From Cavia porcellus (taxonomy: Eukaryota > Chordata > Mammalia > Rodentia > Caviidae), in contig NW_026947489.1 of NCBI RefSeq assembly GCF_034190915.1, positions 58,962,001-59,026,000 on the forward strand: a DNA stretch of 64,000 bases, in the 5' to 3' direction. Of the stretch, positions 1-11,125 are shown one piece after another. The first letter of the stretch is position 1; each line of letters starts with the position of its first letter. Below the pieces are notes generated by a model. It was not told the DNA's origin. It did no database searches and saw nothing but the letters and a program-made list of their open reading frames with translations. The translations under genes were made by a program, and so were the position numbers.

Positions 1-3000
1 CCCATCATTTAAACCATTTTATAATGATATTCAAGGTAGCAGATCTCACAAACACATTTTCCAGCTAGTGAGATCCGTTTCCTAGCCAGTTTGCCAGTGA
101 AGCCCATTAATTAATTTGCTGAGGTTGGGCAAAATCCTGTCAGTTCAGAAACGTACAATTGAGCGGCTGCCTGACATTAAAGATCAGAAAGCTCCTTTCT
201 CTTTGTGAAGGTAGATATTTAATGCTACAATTGTAGTTCACATTCTGTCTTTTCCTTGTCGTCGATGAGAAAAAGGACTTCATTTCCCTGAAAAGAAGAC
301 CTAGCTGGAAAATAATCAGCCTTGAAAACTACAGATCAAAAAAGCCAGCCTCATTCTCTTGCTTAGTGGCTGCTCTGTAAATTCAATTCCCAGGACCGAG
401 AATCAGAAGTTTTGCAGAACCAATGTATTATGGTCCCAGAATTAGTGGCATCGAGTTTCTATTATAACTCAAGAGTTTTCCCTGTATTTTCTCAAGTTTT
501 TAATTCAAATTTAATGTTGTTCTGTACCCAAAGGCTATGTCCAGGGAAGAACCGCCATGAGTCTATTCTTCCAAAATGTTGTAATCTTCTCTCTCTGCAT
601 CAACATTCCGTTTTCTTTGTGAACATCTTCTTGTTAATCACTATCCAAACCCTTAGTTTCCTGTCCTGTCAGTTCCCCCACTTTTTTCTCTTCCATTTTC
701 CTGCCTGTTATATTCTTTAAAGCTCACATTCTTATAAATTGTAACTTATTAGACCTGAAGGCTTTTGTGTGTTCCTTCTCCCTCATTAAAAGCAGCATTT
801 TGTTCTCTCTCCACAATACACGCAGTCTTTCTCCTCTTCCCTGCCCCTTTTCATTTGGATCAGCAGAATTTCATATTCCTGGGGATTTTACTCACTTCCC
901 CAACATTTCCTCAGTCTATGCCCCTTTGGAACAAAGGCTCCCTCCTTGGTTTTCTCAAACATGCCCTCCCTGGAATGGTTGAATGAGCCACTTATCCCCA
1001 AGTTCCCAAGGATAGGATGAGCCCTGATAGGCTCTGGCCCTGTGCTGATCTCTTTTCTCCTGGACTCCTTTCTCCCATGTTTTTCACTGGATATAAGCGT
1101 AGCATAGAAATGGCTTACACCAAGGAGGAGGTCCCTCACAGCTCAGCATAGCAGGGCTCTTCGCTGCAATTTTTGGAGTTTTAGTTTCAGACTCTTCCAC
1201 CCACGCTGGTATCTGCACCCAGATGTTCCTGAGCTTGGTTCTTTCTGAATCCCCCTCTTCCGACCACTTGGCATCTGTGGCTCTCTGAGGTCTTATCTGG
1301 TTCCTCCTGTGCTGGAGCATCCTCCATTCCTTAGAAACAGCATCTAATCTCCCAGTCATTTCTTCCAAACCCCCACTGCATAAAAATCAAAAAAGAACAG
1401 AATCCCACTGATTAATGCAACAGGATGAGCTCACTTCTTCACCATGACCTCCTGTTTTGGGTGTATTCCATCACGTTGGGCTAATTCAGGCTGTCTTTTC
1501 CTTTTGAGCACAGACTCAAGAGCTGTGACTGATGCAGCTAGACATCAAGTAGAATCATCCTGAAGCAATTTCACGACACTTCTTGTTGATAAGGGCACAT
1601 CTGGTCCATAGCTCATCTTATCCATGATTACTCTTCATACTGCATGAGAAACTTGTATGTTTGGTTGGTAATTTCTGAAAGAAGGAAAAGGGAAGCCCAC
1701 TCATATGAACAAAAAATGTTGATCCTTTTTATGGCCCGGAACTTAAATCATTCTGAAGAATTTTAAAAAGTTTAATGGAACACATAAAATATAAATCGCT
1801 TTAATGACTTCCATGATATTAGTGAAAATCTACTTATGTTATTTTGGTTTAATATTTTATTGATTTTTAAATTTTTAATTGTTCTTGTTTTCTGAGTAAA
1901 ATACATAAAAATAATATAAACTCATGCATAAGTTAAATTGCCAGGAATTGGAGGTGATGAATGAGGAGTAATTGTTTTTCTGGTTTTGTTTGTTGGATTA
2001 TATTTTTAAGTTGCAAGCTGTACCTGACAAGCAGTGTGGTTTGTCTTCCCTTTCCATGGCTTCTCCATTCATGGATTCGATCAACTCTAGATTCAAAACA
2101 TTTAGAGCAAAATTGCACCTGTACTGAAAATACACAGAGTTATAATAACCATTTCCAAAGTATTTACACTGACTTCCATATCATCATAATTTGAAGATGA
2201 TTAAACAATATGAGAGGGTCACACAGGGTATATGCAAATACTGCACCATTTCATAGGTGCACAGGAGGAAGCTGAATAGCTGAGAACTTTTATGTTTGCA
2301 GGGATTACGGAGCCAACCCCTCTGAATGCCAAAGAATGACTGTTTTAATTATCTCACACCTTGTACTTCATGAAGGAAATGGAATCATTGGAATTGTACA
2401 GGACCTCCAAATCTGATGTTACTTTTGATTTGGGGCCCAGAAATCTGTATTTAGCCAACAATACAGGAACTTATATAACTCGTTCATCTTTGCCGCCCCC
2501 CCCCCATTTTTAAGTCCTTTAGAAATTTTGTCTTATTTTCATGCTGCAGAGATATAATTGTATTCCTTTAATGTCTGGTATCTTTCCCTTTTATGAAAAT
2601 TTCAAATGCAATTTTAAGAAGTCTTAAGATATTTAGCCATTACTAGGCAATTTAAAATTGCATCTGACAAAATGTGTGCACAGAACCAGTTCATGTTTTC
2701 ATATTTTACTTATCATAAAAAGAAAAATAAAAGAGCTGATGATGCAGTGGGCCCTTGTTAGGCATTTTAACCAACATTTAGATATGGAAAGCTCATCCAG
2801 TAAGGTTAGGTAATGAAGTCAAGAGGAAACAGGGAAAACGAAAGCAGCAGAGGAGTACTTACAACTAGCTGAGCTGGATTTCCTGTTTGGCCCCTGTGCA
2901 GTCTCTGGAACTTTTCAGGTCTGAAAGCTGAGGGTGTTGAACTAGGCCACCACCTTATGAAGTCCAACCATAGAAAGCACCATGGGCAAAGTGACTTGTT

Positions 3001-3201
3001 ATTAAGGCTTGGGTGTCAAAGACAGTTCTATAGGAAAATACATTTAATGTGAAACTTAAAACACAGGAAATTCTTCAACTTCATTATAAAAACAAGCGCA
3101 TTGGACAAGTGCTTCAGGGAAAGAATATATTACAGTTGCCAGGTGAATCTTTAGAGAGACTCTTATCATAGTTTTTCATTTTTATTGAATACCAAATCTA
3201 T

Positions 3202-3202
<1 letters not shown>
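1..3202. other. No recognisable gene or repeat
   Basis: AT-rich, single-copy-looking DNA. Open frames here are short (up to 102 codons) and show no family motif. A run of 11 C follows TGCCG near 2495. I see no splice-site-bounded conserved exon, but single short exons cannot be excluded by eye. Confidence 0.5.
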
Positions 3203-3259
<57 letters not shown>

Positions 3260-3340
3260 TTTTTTAGTACAAGGGATTGAACTCATGACCTCATGCTTAC
3301 CAGGCAGGCGCTTATGCCACTGAGCTAAATCCCCAACCCC
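3203..3340 (-). mobile_element. ID-type tRNA-derived SINE with (TA)n/poly(T) tail
   Basis: Read on the minus strand, the body starts GGGGTTGGGGATTTAGCTCA, contains a tRNA-like A box and B box, and ends at a GTAC motif. On the plus strand this is followed leftward by 24 T and then an AT microsatellite (3205-3241), the decayed poly(A) tail. The body matches the plus-strand copies at 3669 and 61286. Confidence 0.85.
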
Positions 3341-3668
3341 CTATCACATAATTTTACAAGGTATTTAAATGAACTAAATTCACAATGTATAGTTTTTAAA
3401 TAAAGGCAAAAAAGATAATACTTATTTTTTTGGCTTGTGATACCAATGTTAAAAGTACTAGAAAATCATATCGGAACTGCAGTGAGGTACAGTTGAACAT
3501 AAATATTTAGATTGTGTAATTTGATATGATTTTATAAATGTAGGTGCACACCCATGGAAATACAATTGGTAGGACTCACATAGTCATCATTTTCAAGAGT
3601 CCCTTGTGTTTCATTCTGCCATATCTTCTAACTGTTCCTCCCACCTATCCCCAAATAAAAAGCTTTTA

Positions 3669-3772
3669 GGGGCTGGGGATTTAGCTCAGCGGCATAAGCG
3701 CCTGCCTTGCAAGCAGGCAGTCGTGAGTTCGATCTGCGGTACCGATAAAAAGGAAAAAGACAAAAAAAAAAA
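3669..3772 (+). mobile_element. ID-type tRNA-derived SINE
   Basis: Begins GGGGCTGGGGATTTAGCTCA. The A box lies around 3676-3690 and the B box GAGTTCGATC around 3725-3734, as in a tRNA gene, then GGTACCGATAAAAAGG and a poly(A)-like tail to 3772. The flanks AAAAAGCT on both sides may be a short target duplication. SINEs of this type are transcribed by RNA polymerase III and moved by L1 machinery. This is not a functional tRNA gene, because the 3' half of the cloverleaf is replaced by the SINE tail. Confidence 0.9.
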
Positions 3773-4673
3773 GCTAATTTTTTTCTATTAATATATATAT
3801 TTTTAAGTTTTGTTATTTTTTATATGAGTAAAAACACTAAAATATGCTTTTTTTTGTCTGAGAATTTTTGATGGTAATTATTTTGATCCTTGTGTAGTTT
3901 TATTCATTTTTCTTGTGCTTAAAGTTCACTGAAATTCTTACACCCATAGGTTTCCCTTTTTAATTAAATTTGAGATCATTTCTTCACATATTTTTCTGTT
4001 CACACCCACTCCTCCCACTCTCTCAGGGGTTCCAAGTGGATGTATTTTAGGCTATTTGGAGTTTTCACAAATTTCACTGATGCTTTGTTCAGTTCTTTCA
4101 AATTCTCTTTTTCATGCTTTTTATTTGGGTTTATTTATATATTTATGCCCTTATGTTCTCTGATACTATTTTCTTTTTGCTAATCCTATCTGAAATCTCT
4201 TTCTCTTGCATATTATATTTTGCACTGTAGGACTTCAATTTGCTACTATGTTTTCATTTAACGTGCATAATGGAATACAGATAGAAAAACTCTTTTACAC
4301 TCATGTTTGCTAACTTTAAAAGCTACAATAATACCTCAGTTCAAGAATGCTTCTGTTTGCAAACAATGCAGTTTGTGAACATTCAACAAAAGCTCCCTTT
4401 CCTTTCCTGCATCAGGTGACAAACACACCACTCATGTTTCTCAGCATCATAAAACAAATTAAATTCATCAACCAAGTCATCACTCTCTATCAGTTTAATA
4501 AACTGGTGTGACCCCAAGAATTTTTGAAACTTTCCTTTCCAGCAGATCTGCTGATGCTTGATTAAGATGCCCAGGTGTTGTGAATTTTGCCTCAAATGTT
4601 TTAGATATTTTAATATTCCTGTACATATTCCAGAGCTTGAGTTTTGGAAACCAGTAAAGTTACTTGGAAATAC
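3773..4673. other. No recognisable gene or repeat
   Basis: T-rich DNA with short open frames only. A 70-codon minus-strand frame at 4383-4595 has no recognisable motif. Confidence 0.45.
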
Positions 4674-4886
4674 TGGTTGAGCATCCCTTGTCCAAAAATC
4701 TGAAATCCAAAATGGCCTGAAATCTGAAACTTTTGGGGTACAGTTGTGACAATCAAATTTAGGACATTTTGAATGTTTGAGTTTTTAGATTAGGGATGCT
4801 TAAGCCACAAATTCTAGAAAAACGTTAAAAAATTATCCAAAATCTGAAGCACTGCTGCTCCCAAGCAGTTTCCATAAGGCATACAC
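4674..4886. mobile_element. Tigger/MER2-like DNA transposon fragment with nested inverted repeats
   Basis: The left arm GGTTGAGCATCCCTTGTCC is mirrored at 4793-4804 (AGGGATGCTTAA, one mismatch to the reverse complement of TTGAGCATCCCT) and again near 4873-4886. Between the arms are repeated AAATCTGAAA-type phrases. This structure matches pogo/Tigger-derived miniature elements of the MER2 group as I know them. The family name is from memory; the inverted repeats are visible directly. Confidence 0.6.
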
Positions 4887-6369
4887 AACCTCCGGTTTGC
4901 TTGTTTCAGATACAGCTTTTAGATATACTGTGCGGAATCAATAGTATGCTCAGTCTGGGGACAATTATCCTCTTGCAAGAGCAAGAAATCTCCTGTGAAC
5001 TGGCAGCATCTGTGAATTGTGAAATGCTGTAGCTCAGCTGCATAAACAGAAACTCTGTCCTGTCCTGCGGATCATGGCTCTGTCGCCTCCAAAACCTTCA
5101 GGTGCTTCATTCTCCAGTCGTGGAGATTTTCTCTCATGCATACCTATTCTAAATTGAGCAGATGTTTCCTAGGGACCTTCAGAGACTCCAGTACTCTTCT
5201 GTGCACTGCTCTCTTCTGTCCTGTACCTTTCACCTGTGGGCAGTGGCTGCTTTCTTCTCCCAGACCGGACTTTCATTTCTTCAGTTTGAGACTCCCTGGA
5301 CACCTCACCTTGATGCTCTTACCGGATGTCCTGGAAATGGTCCATAACAGTTAATTGAGGTTATCACAGGCTCATCTCAGTCATTACTCACCTGTCAGAA
5401 AACGTGTCTTTCTTTACCTGATACCCAGGGTCTTGAGACACCTGTCTGCCATGTTTTCACAATACGTGTTCCAGGAAGGAAGTGGAGTGTACTTTCTGTT
5501 CAGCCATTTTGACCCAAAGTGGAACTTTCTGGAATGTCTCTTCTTTCATTTTAGAAATCTTACTTTTAAAATAAAATGAGCCAAAGAGTTCTTAGAAGTT
5601 TAAAACTGTGAGGAAGAATGATATATGTCTAAAAGAAGCACGCTTGGTATAAGCCAGAAGACTGAAAGTGACAAGTACTGAAATGAAGAGGTGTAAATGA
5701 TGCAACCTTTCTTTTTCCCTTCCTTGCTTCTTTCTTTCCTTCCTTCCTTCTTCTCACTTTTTATAACTTTTCCATGGGTGTTTGCTTCTTTCATCTACAC
5801 AGCAGCCATAAAATAAATGCATTTTTTCTCCTTTTATTTTTCAACTGAGAAAATCCAACTATATATTCTTATGTGAATCACTGTGATCATGAGGCAAGTT
5901 AATTCAAGAAAATATTTCAGTGTGAAAATGTGCAAGTATTATTCAGTCTTTTGTTCAGCCAGCATCCATCCATGCTTCTGTGAAACTGTGTGCTTCTACT
6001 AATGAAAGCTATCACTTATACACTCTTTAAGCTTCATAAACTTTGAATTCATTGCTTACTGTTCTTTGAATTCAACCACAAAAGGCTCCTAATTTTGCTT
6101 TCTGCACAAATGAGACAGGACATGCATAGAACATGCTTGTGGTTGTTAAAAATAAATACAAATTGTGTGGTTTTACAGTGCAGCTTAGTTCATATGGGAA
6201 ATAGGAACAATTTCTTCTAGTTATCTGCTCTGTGTGTTTTACATGCACAGAAAATATTTGCAGAGTAAACGCTTAGAGTAATAACCTATCCATTCTTCTC
6301 CCAGTGATAACTCTAATTTTTGGTACCCAAGGGAACTATAAAGTTTTAATAGGCACTTAGTTTTCACAT
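4887..6369. other. No recognisable gene; one pyrimidine-rich tract
   Basis: Contains a CT-rich tract of CTTT/CTTC units at about 5708-5756. Open frames are short (up to 74 codons) and look like chance frames. No splice or promoter signals stand out. Confidence 0.45.
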
Positions 6370-6520
6370 TTTCTGTACTTCTGTTGATTAAAATAAAAAC
6401 TAATTAGATATTGACATATTATAGTTGTGTATATTTATGGGGTATGATGTGATATGAATTTAATACAGTGTGGAATTAAATCAAGCTGATTTACATGTAT
6501 CCCTTTAAATTTTTAGCAGT

Positions 6521-6565
6521 ATTATTATTACTATTATTATTATCATTGTTACTACTACTACTATA
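6521..6565. repeat. (TTA)n-type microsatellite
   Basis: ATTATTATTACTATTATTAT followed by imperfect TAC/TAT triplets; it borders the composite SINE and probably derives from its tail. Confidence 0.8.
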
Positions 6566-6755
6566 GTGCTGATATTAAACTCAGACCTTTCACAGGAAGC
6601 TATCCCCCAAGATTTTTTGGCATGTTTTATTTTGAGGCAAGGTCTCAGCAGGTCACTACGTTGTCCAGGGTGGGTTGGGTTTGTGATCCTCTTGTCTCAG
6701 CCTCCCAGAGTGCTGGGATTATTGGCTGGGTGCCTCCATGTCCTGCTTAGATATT
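6561..6755 (-). mobile_element. ID-B1 composite SINE
   Basis: Two joined parts on the minus strand. The tRNA-like ID part lies at 6565-6615 (GATATTAAACTCAGACCTTT ... TATCCCCCA). A 7SL-derived B1-like part follows at 6636-6750 (GAGGCAAGGTCTCAGC ... CTCAGCCTCCCAGAGTGCTG). Composite ID-B1 SINEs of this arrangement are typical of several non-murid rodent lineages. Confidence 0.7.
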
Positions 6756-7035
6756 TAATGTGCTTTTTGATGAGAAAAATTGAAATTTATTCTTATTACT
6801 ATTGACATACACAGTACTAAATTTTAGGCTTTATTGATACTGCTTTGTAATTGATTTAAAAAAATAAAACTTACTGAACATCATATCTTACACTTCCTTT
6901 ACATCCTTTTACTGTCATCTGCGTGCTCCCCACACGAGCTGCTGGTGAACAGCACTCTGTTTTCTGCTGCTATGAGCCCAGTTGTTTTGGATTCCACATA
7001 AAACTGAGAACATGCAGTTCTTGACTGCCAATAAT

Positions 7036-8260
7036 TGCCCTGAAACTCTTTGTAGGTGATGTATTTCTTATCTTGGGGTGCTCTCTGAGTCTATCATTTT
7101 CCTTTACTTTTTGACAGTTTGATTATGATGTTTCTTAGTGAATGCCTCAGGGTTAAATGTGATGAAAAACTACTCTTTGCTTGAATGTTATCTTATGTCC
7201 TTAAGTTAGAAAAGTTTTTATCCATTCTTTCTTTTACTATAACTTATGGGCCTTTTTCTCTTTACTGTCTCTCTTAAATCCCTACTCTGTGTGGCTTAGG
7301 TCCTACTATTTTTATAGTCTTTCTCTATTCTTTTTTATTTATTTTATCAATTAATTCATGTTTGCTCCTCTGATTGGGTGATTCCAAATGCTTCATATTT
7401 GATCAAACTTGTTGAAACTTTCCATTGGATTTCTCATTTAGTCACTATATCCTTTACCTCTAGAATTTCTTTTGGCTTTATTTTTTTTTCTGTCATTTTC
7501 AAATCTCATTTTGTGCATTGTTGTTGCACAAGTTTCATTTATCTATACATTGCTGAAGTCCATTGAACATTTTTAAGAGGACTATTCTGAATTATCTTCC
7601 TGTCATTTCATTAGTGTGCATTGTTAGACACTTCTTAGATTCTTTTAGATTAGCCACGATTGCCTGAGCCTTTGCATGCCTCGTGTCTTTGCATTGCTAT
7701 TTGCGCATATGTGGAGGAAGCCATAGTTCTTGGATTTTGCAGATGTTCATTGGGAGGAACAGACTTTCACTGTTTCTTCTATGATTCTGGATGAGCCAGC
7801 TGGTGAGGTTCTTGGCCAGGCAGAGCTTGCTTCAGCTCCTTCACCTGGCTGGACACTCACCATTTTTTCCACTGTGGTAGGGCAACAGGCTGGGCTCTGC
7901 TCTCCAGTTGAGCTGCTGCTGGATGGCTCCATAGTTACCCAGATCCAGGCTGTGTATCTGACTAGGAAGTGTCTGTCTTTGAGTCAGCAGTTGGACAGGG
8001 CTCTGGGAGATGCTTCAAGGTTATATGTATGTGCTAGCATGGATGAACCTGCAGTCATCTCAGCAGAAATGCACGACTGTGTTCTCTTCCCTTTCCAGGT
8101 GGGATGTGGCTGAGTTTGAGGCTCTGCTCCCAGATAGAGCAGAACCAATGCCTGCTCCTTGTCAAGAAAAAGGGCACTGAATCCTGAATTGCTTTCTGAG
8201 CAGGACTTTGAGTGATGGCCAGTTTCCAGGTTGTTATTGGAGGGTGCATGCCAGAACTAA
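7036..8260 (-). mobile_element. Ancient L1 ORF1/5'UTR remnant (minus strand)
   Basis: On the plus strand the block TTTGACAGTTTGATTATGAT (7109-7128) and TGCTCCTCTGATTGGGTGAT (7363-7382) are reverse complements of phrases that recur in ORF1 of old L1 families. The GC-richer part from about 7720 to 8260 would be the 5'UTR. The 127-codon plus-strand frame at 7730-8113 is antisense to this and shows no domain. Directly to the left lies an L1 3' end in the same orientation, so ORF2 is missing. Confidence 0.45.
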
Positions 8261-10540
8261 CTTATCAGACAAACAGTGGGTGTCTGTGAGGCATTGCGAC
8301 AAGAGATAAAAAGGAAAAAGAAAAAAGAAATTGCTGGCCTCCAGGAGAGATGCTTTGGGGAATAGAATAAAAATGTTTCTGTGTTGTGTCTTGTTTTTCA
8401 GAGAAGTGTCAATAGAAATACTTTGAGTTCACTAATGTTCTTTGCAGTGGGACTTGATTTGTGTGTTTGTTTTTGGTACCAAACATGTTGCATAGTTTGG
8501 TGTAACATTAAGTAAAAGTTCAAGACTGGGAATAGGACAAGAGTCTAAACTACTCCAGGGGTTAGAGAACCTAGGTTACCTTATAATGCATTGTTTTGTA
8601 GTTTTTTTCTGAGCTACTTTGCATGCTATTGATTTTTTTCTTCTGCATTCAAATGAGTTCTAAGAAAAGTGATGTATAATGTACAAAGCACCTTACAGGC
8701 TTCAATAAGTATTAGACATGACCTCACTTCTTCAATGAATTGTAAGTGTTTTACTGAATATGCTAGACTCAGGGGGGCCATCATGAAACAACTTGTTTTT
8801 TTCTACATGTTATCTTTCAAAAAAAGGTCTTTGAGTAGTCTCAACAGAATTACCTTGATGTTAAAAGATGATATAGGTTTTTCTAATCTTTCTGCATTGC
8901 AAATAGCAGAATTTGTGAGGTTACTATGCCCAGTCCAGCCTGATGCAGTATTTTCAGCTCTAGAATTCATTCAATGCTCCTCCTCTCCTCTTTCCCAGCC
9001 TGAGCCTGCATAGGTTTAGAAGCCTGCACGGGAGGAGATGGGGCCTTGTCCTTGTTCCTTTACTAGAGTGTTGCTCATTCCTCTTCTTGGTCCCCTAAAC
9101 TGAGTTTCTCACTTCTCCAAGTTTGAGGAAAAAGGGATTTGGAAAAAGGCACATTGTTACATGGCATAACAATTTTAATCTGGTTGTGGTCACTTGTTTC
9201 ATGGGGAGGTTGGGGGAAATTCTCCTTTGAGACCCTTGCACAGGATATGGAAGGTGGCTGCAGCCTTTGTCCAGTGGTGAGGCTGTCACTTAACCATGTG
9301 TTTCCAACCTTCTTCCCCTACTAGTCACCCTGCCCCACTGGGTGGGGCCCTTCCTGAATGTTCCATGTGTGGTTCCCATGGAACACCCATGTTTTCCCAT
9401 CATTACCAGTATGGATGCAGCTTGCCCCTGCTCAGCAGTCCTTCTTCAGATTAGGCTGTTTCAGAGGCAGTTGTCTTTTTTTGACTTCACTTTTCTCCTA
9501 GTGAGTTTATATGTGACTGCTTATGTTTCAAGGTCCATGCTTTCCAGAGTACAGGAGGCCACTGCATAATCTCTGAACAGTTCTGTGATTGCATCACCTG
9601 GCCTGAGCTGAGCAGTTCTACAATTATCCTGTCCCCACCCAGGTGCGCACCCTTCCTCTTCCATGGGGAAGACAGTGATGCCATAGAACTCTTAGAACCT
9701 TCCATGCTGAATGCCTCTTGTCAACTGCATAATTAGAACTGTGTCCTACCCAAGTTCACATCCTTTTACCATTTCCTTTTTCAGTAGTGTAACAGATTGC
9801 TTTAGGTTTTAGAAATACACAGTAACCTCTCTAATTGTTCTTAGGTTTTAGTGCTTCAATAGAAACAGAAGATGCTGGTGGACTTACCTACCTTTCTATC
9901 GGTGGTTGCCTCTTATATCTAAGGATGCCAGGCAGTTGGTGCTAGAAATAAATCACAAATGGTGTCTAAGTTGGGTGTGTGTTCTGGGTAAATGGCCTTG
10001 GCTCACATGACTGGAAAAAGATTCATGGAAGAGTTGGGAATTTAGCTAGGAATGGGAGGACATGGCACCATTTTAAGCTCATGTTTTACCTGGGAAGCAC
10101 ATGAAATTAGAAACTCTGCATTTCCTTTCTATCCTCAATGCAGTAGCACACCCTCATCTCTGGTTCCACTGTTCCAGTTTTAGCTAGTGGGAGTAGCATT
10201 CAGCTATGATCCTCAATATTTAATGGCAAATTCCAGTAATAATTCCTAAGCTCTAAGTCGCACACTATTCTGAAGAGCATGATGAAATCTCCTGATTCCA
10301 TCCCTTTGGGGGTCTGAGTCATTCCTTTGTAGGTGCCACATCCTCATTACCGCCATTAGTCACATCTAACCCTCTCCACTTTCACATCACTGTGGCAATG
10401 TTGCAGGCTGTGTTCAGGTAGCCTGTGTACTAAATGATGGCTCCAAAGAACAAGAGTTGTGATGCTGACAATTTTAACATGCCAAAGAGAACTGGGAACT
10501 GCTTCCTGTGGGAGAAAACGTGAAAATACAAAAACACATT
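8261..10540. other. No recognisable gene or repeat
   Basis: Mixed-composition DNA. The longest frames (75-114 codons) show no motif. A SINE-tail-like string GATAAAAAGGAAAAAG at about 8306-8321 resembles the ID tail, but no ID body precedes it. Confidence 0.4.
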
Positions 10541-10559
10541 GAGAGAGAGAGACAGAGAG

Positions 10560-10599
<40 letters not shown>
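10541..10599. repeat. (GA)n microsatellite
   Basis: Nearly pure GA dinucleotides, with interruptions at 10552 and 10561. It explains the Ser-Leu repeat frame on the minus strand, which is not a gene. Purine-only tracts of this kind can form triplex DNA. Confidence 0.95.
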
Positions 10600-10602
<3 letters not shown>

Positions 10603-10894
10603 ATTTATATAACCTTCAGTACTGTACATTATTGTTATCATGACTGTTTTTAAAGTTTTAAAATTCGTTATTGTCCATCACTTGCTGTGTCTAATTTACA
10701 AACTAAACTTTACAGGAAAAAATCATAGTGCATATTAGGGATGTTGGTATTCATGGCCTCAAGGATTCACTGGGGTTCTTATACTCTTCTTTATGGAGAA
10801 GAGGACACTTATACTGCGATTATTTGTGTGTCAATGCATAAGGGATGAGGGAAGCTCTCCGGATGTATTTTTTGTTTGTGTGTGTTTAGAATAC

Positions 10895-11125
10895 ATAATG
10901 ATCACATTCACTATGGGCCGTGGATACATACCCAGAACATACCTGAATTCTCTGCCCTCCTTCCCTCCCTCCATCTCTAGGCTCCCTTCCCACTTACAGA
11001 AGATCCACCTTCCTGTGTCCTATTTTATAGTTTTTGTTTTATTCTTTTATTTATACTTTGGGTTTCTCATAGAAAAACAGCCATGCAGGATTTAAACTCT
11101 TGTGTCTGATTTGTCTCACTTACCA
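10895..11125 (-). mobile_element. Possible ancient L1 3' fragment
   Basis: The pyrimidine-rich CCCTCCTTCCCTCCCTCC run (about 10956-10973) followed by text like CTCATAGAAAAACAGCCATG resembles the 3'UTR-to-ORF2 tail of old L1 copies in reverse orientation. Divergence is high and this is a weak call. Confidence 0.3.

Larger units (their letters stand above)
6370..7035 (-). mobile_element. Ancient L1 3' end (minus strand), split by a SINE
   Basis: Text such as TATATTTATGGGGTATGATG (6430-6449) and the block at 6960-7020 (GATTCCACATAAAACTGAGA followed by ACATGCAG) resemble the 3'UTR and ORF2 tail of old mammalian L1 copies read in reverse. An ID-B1 composite SINE (about 6561-6755) interrupts it. 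The body is strongly diverged, so boundaries are approximate. Confidence 0.5.

Noticed and set aside
3669..3772. Possible tRNA gene (A and B boxes present)
   Set aside because: The tRNA-like part is truncated and followed by an A-rich tail, and near-identical dispersed copies exist; this is an ID SINE.
7730..8113. 127-codon plus-strand frame
   Set aside because: No domain, and it lies antisense to a probable old L1 5'UTR.
8300..8335. ID SINE tail-like string GATAAAAAGGAAAAAG
   Set aside because: No ID body precedes it; an A/G-rich string of this length can occur by chance.
10356..10604. Ser-Leu repeat frame on the minus strand
   Set aside because: Translation of the (GA)n microsatellite.
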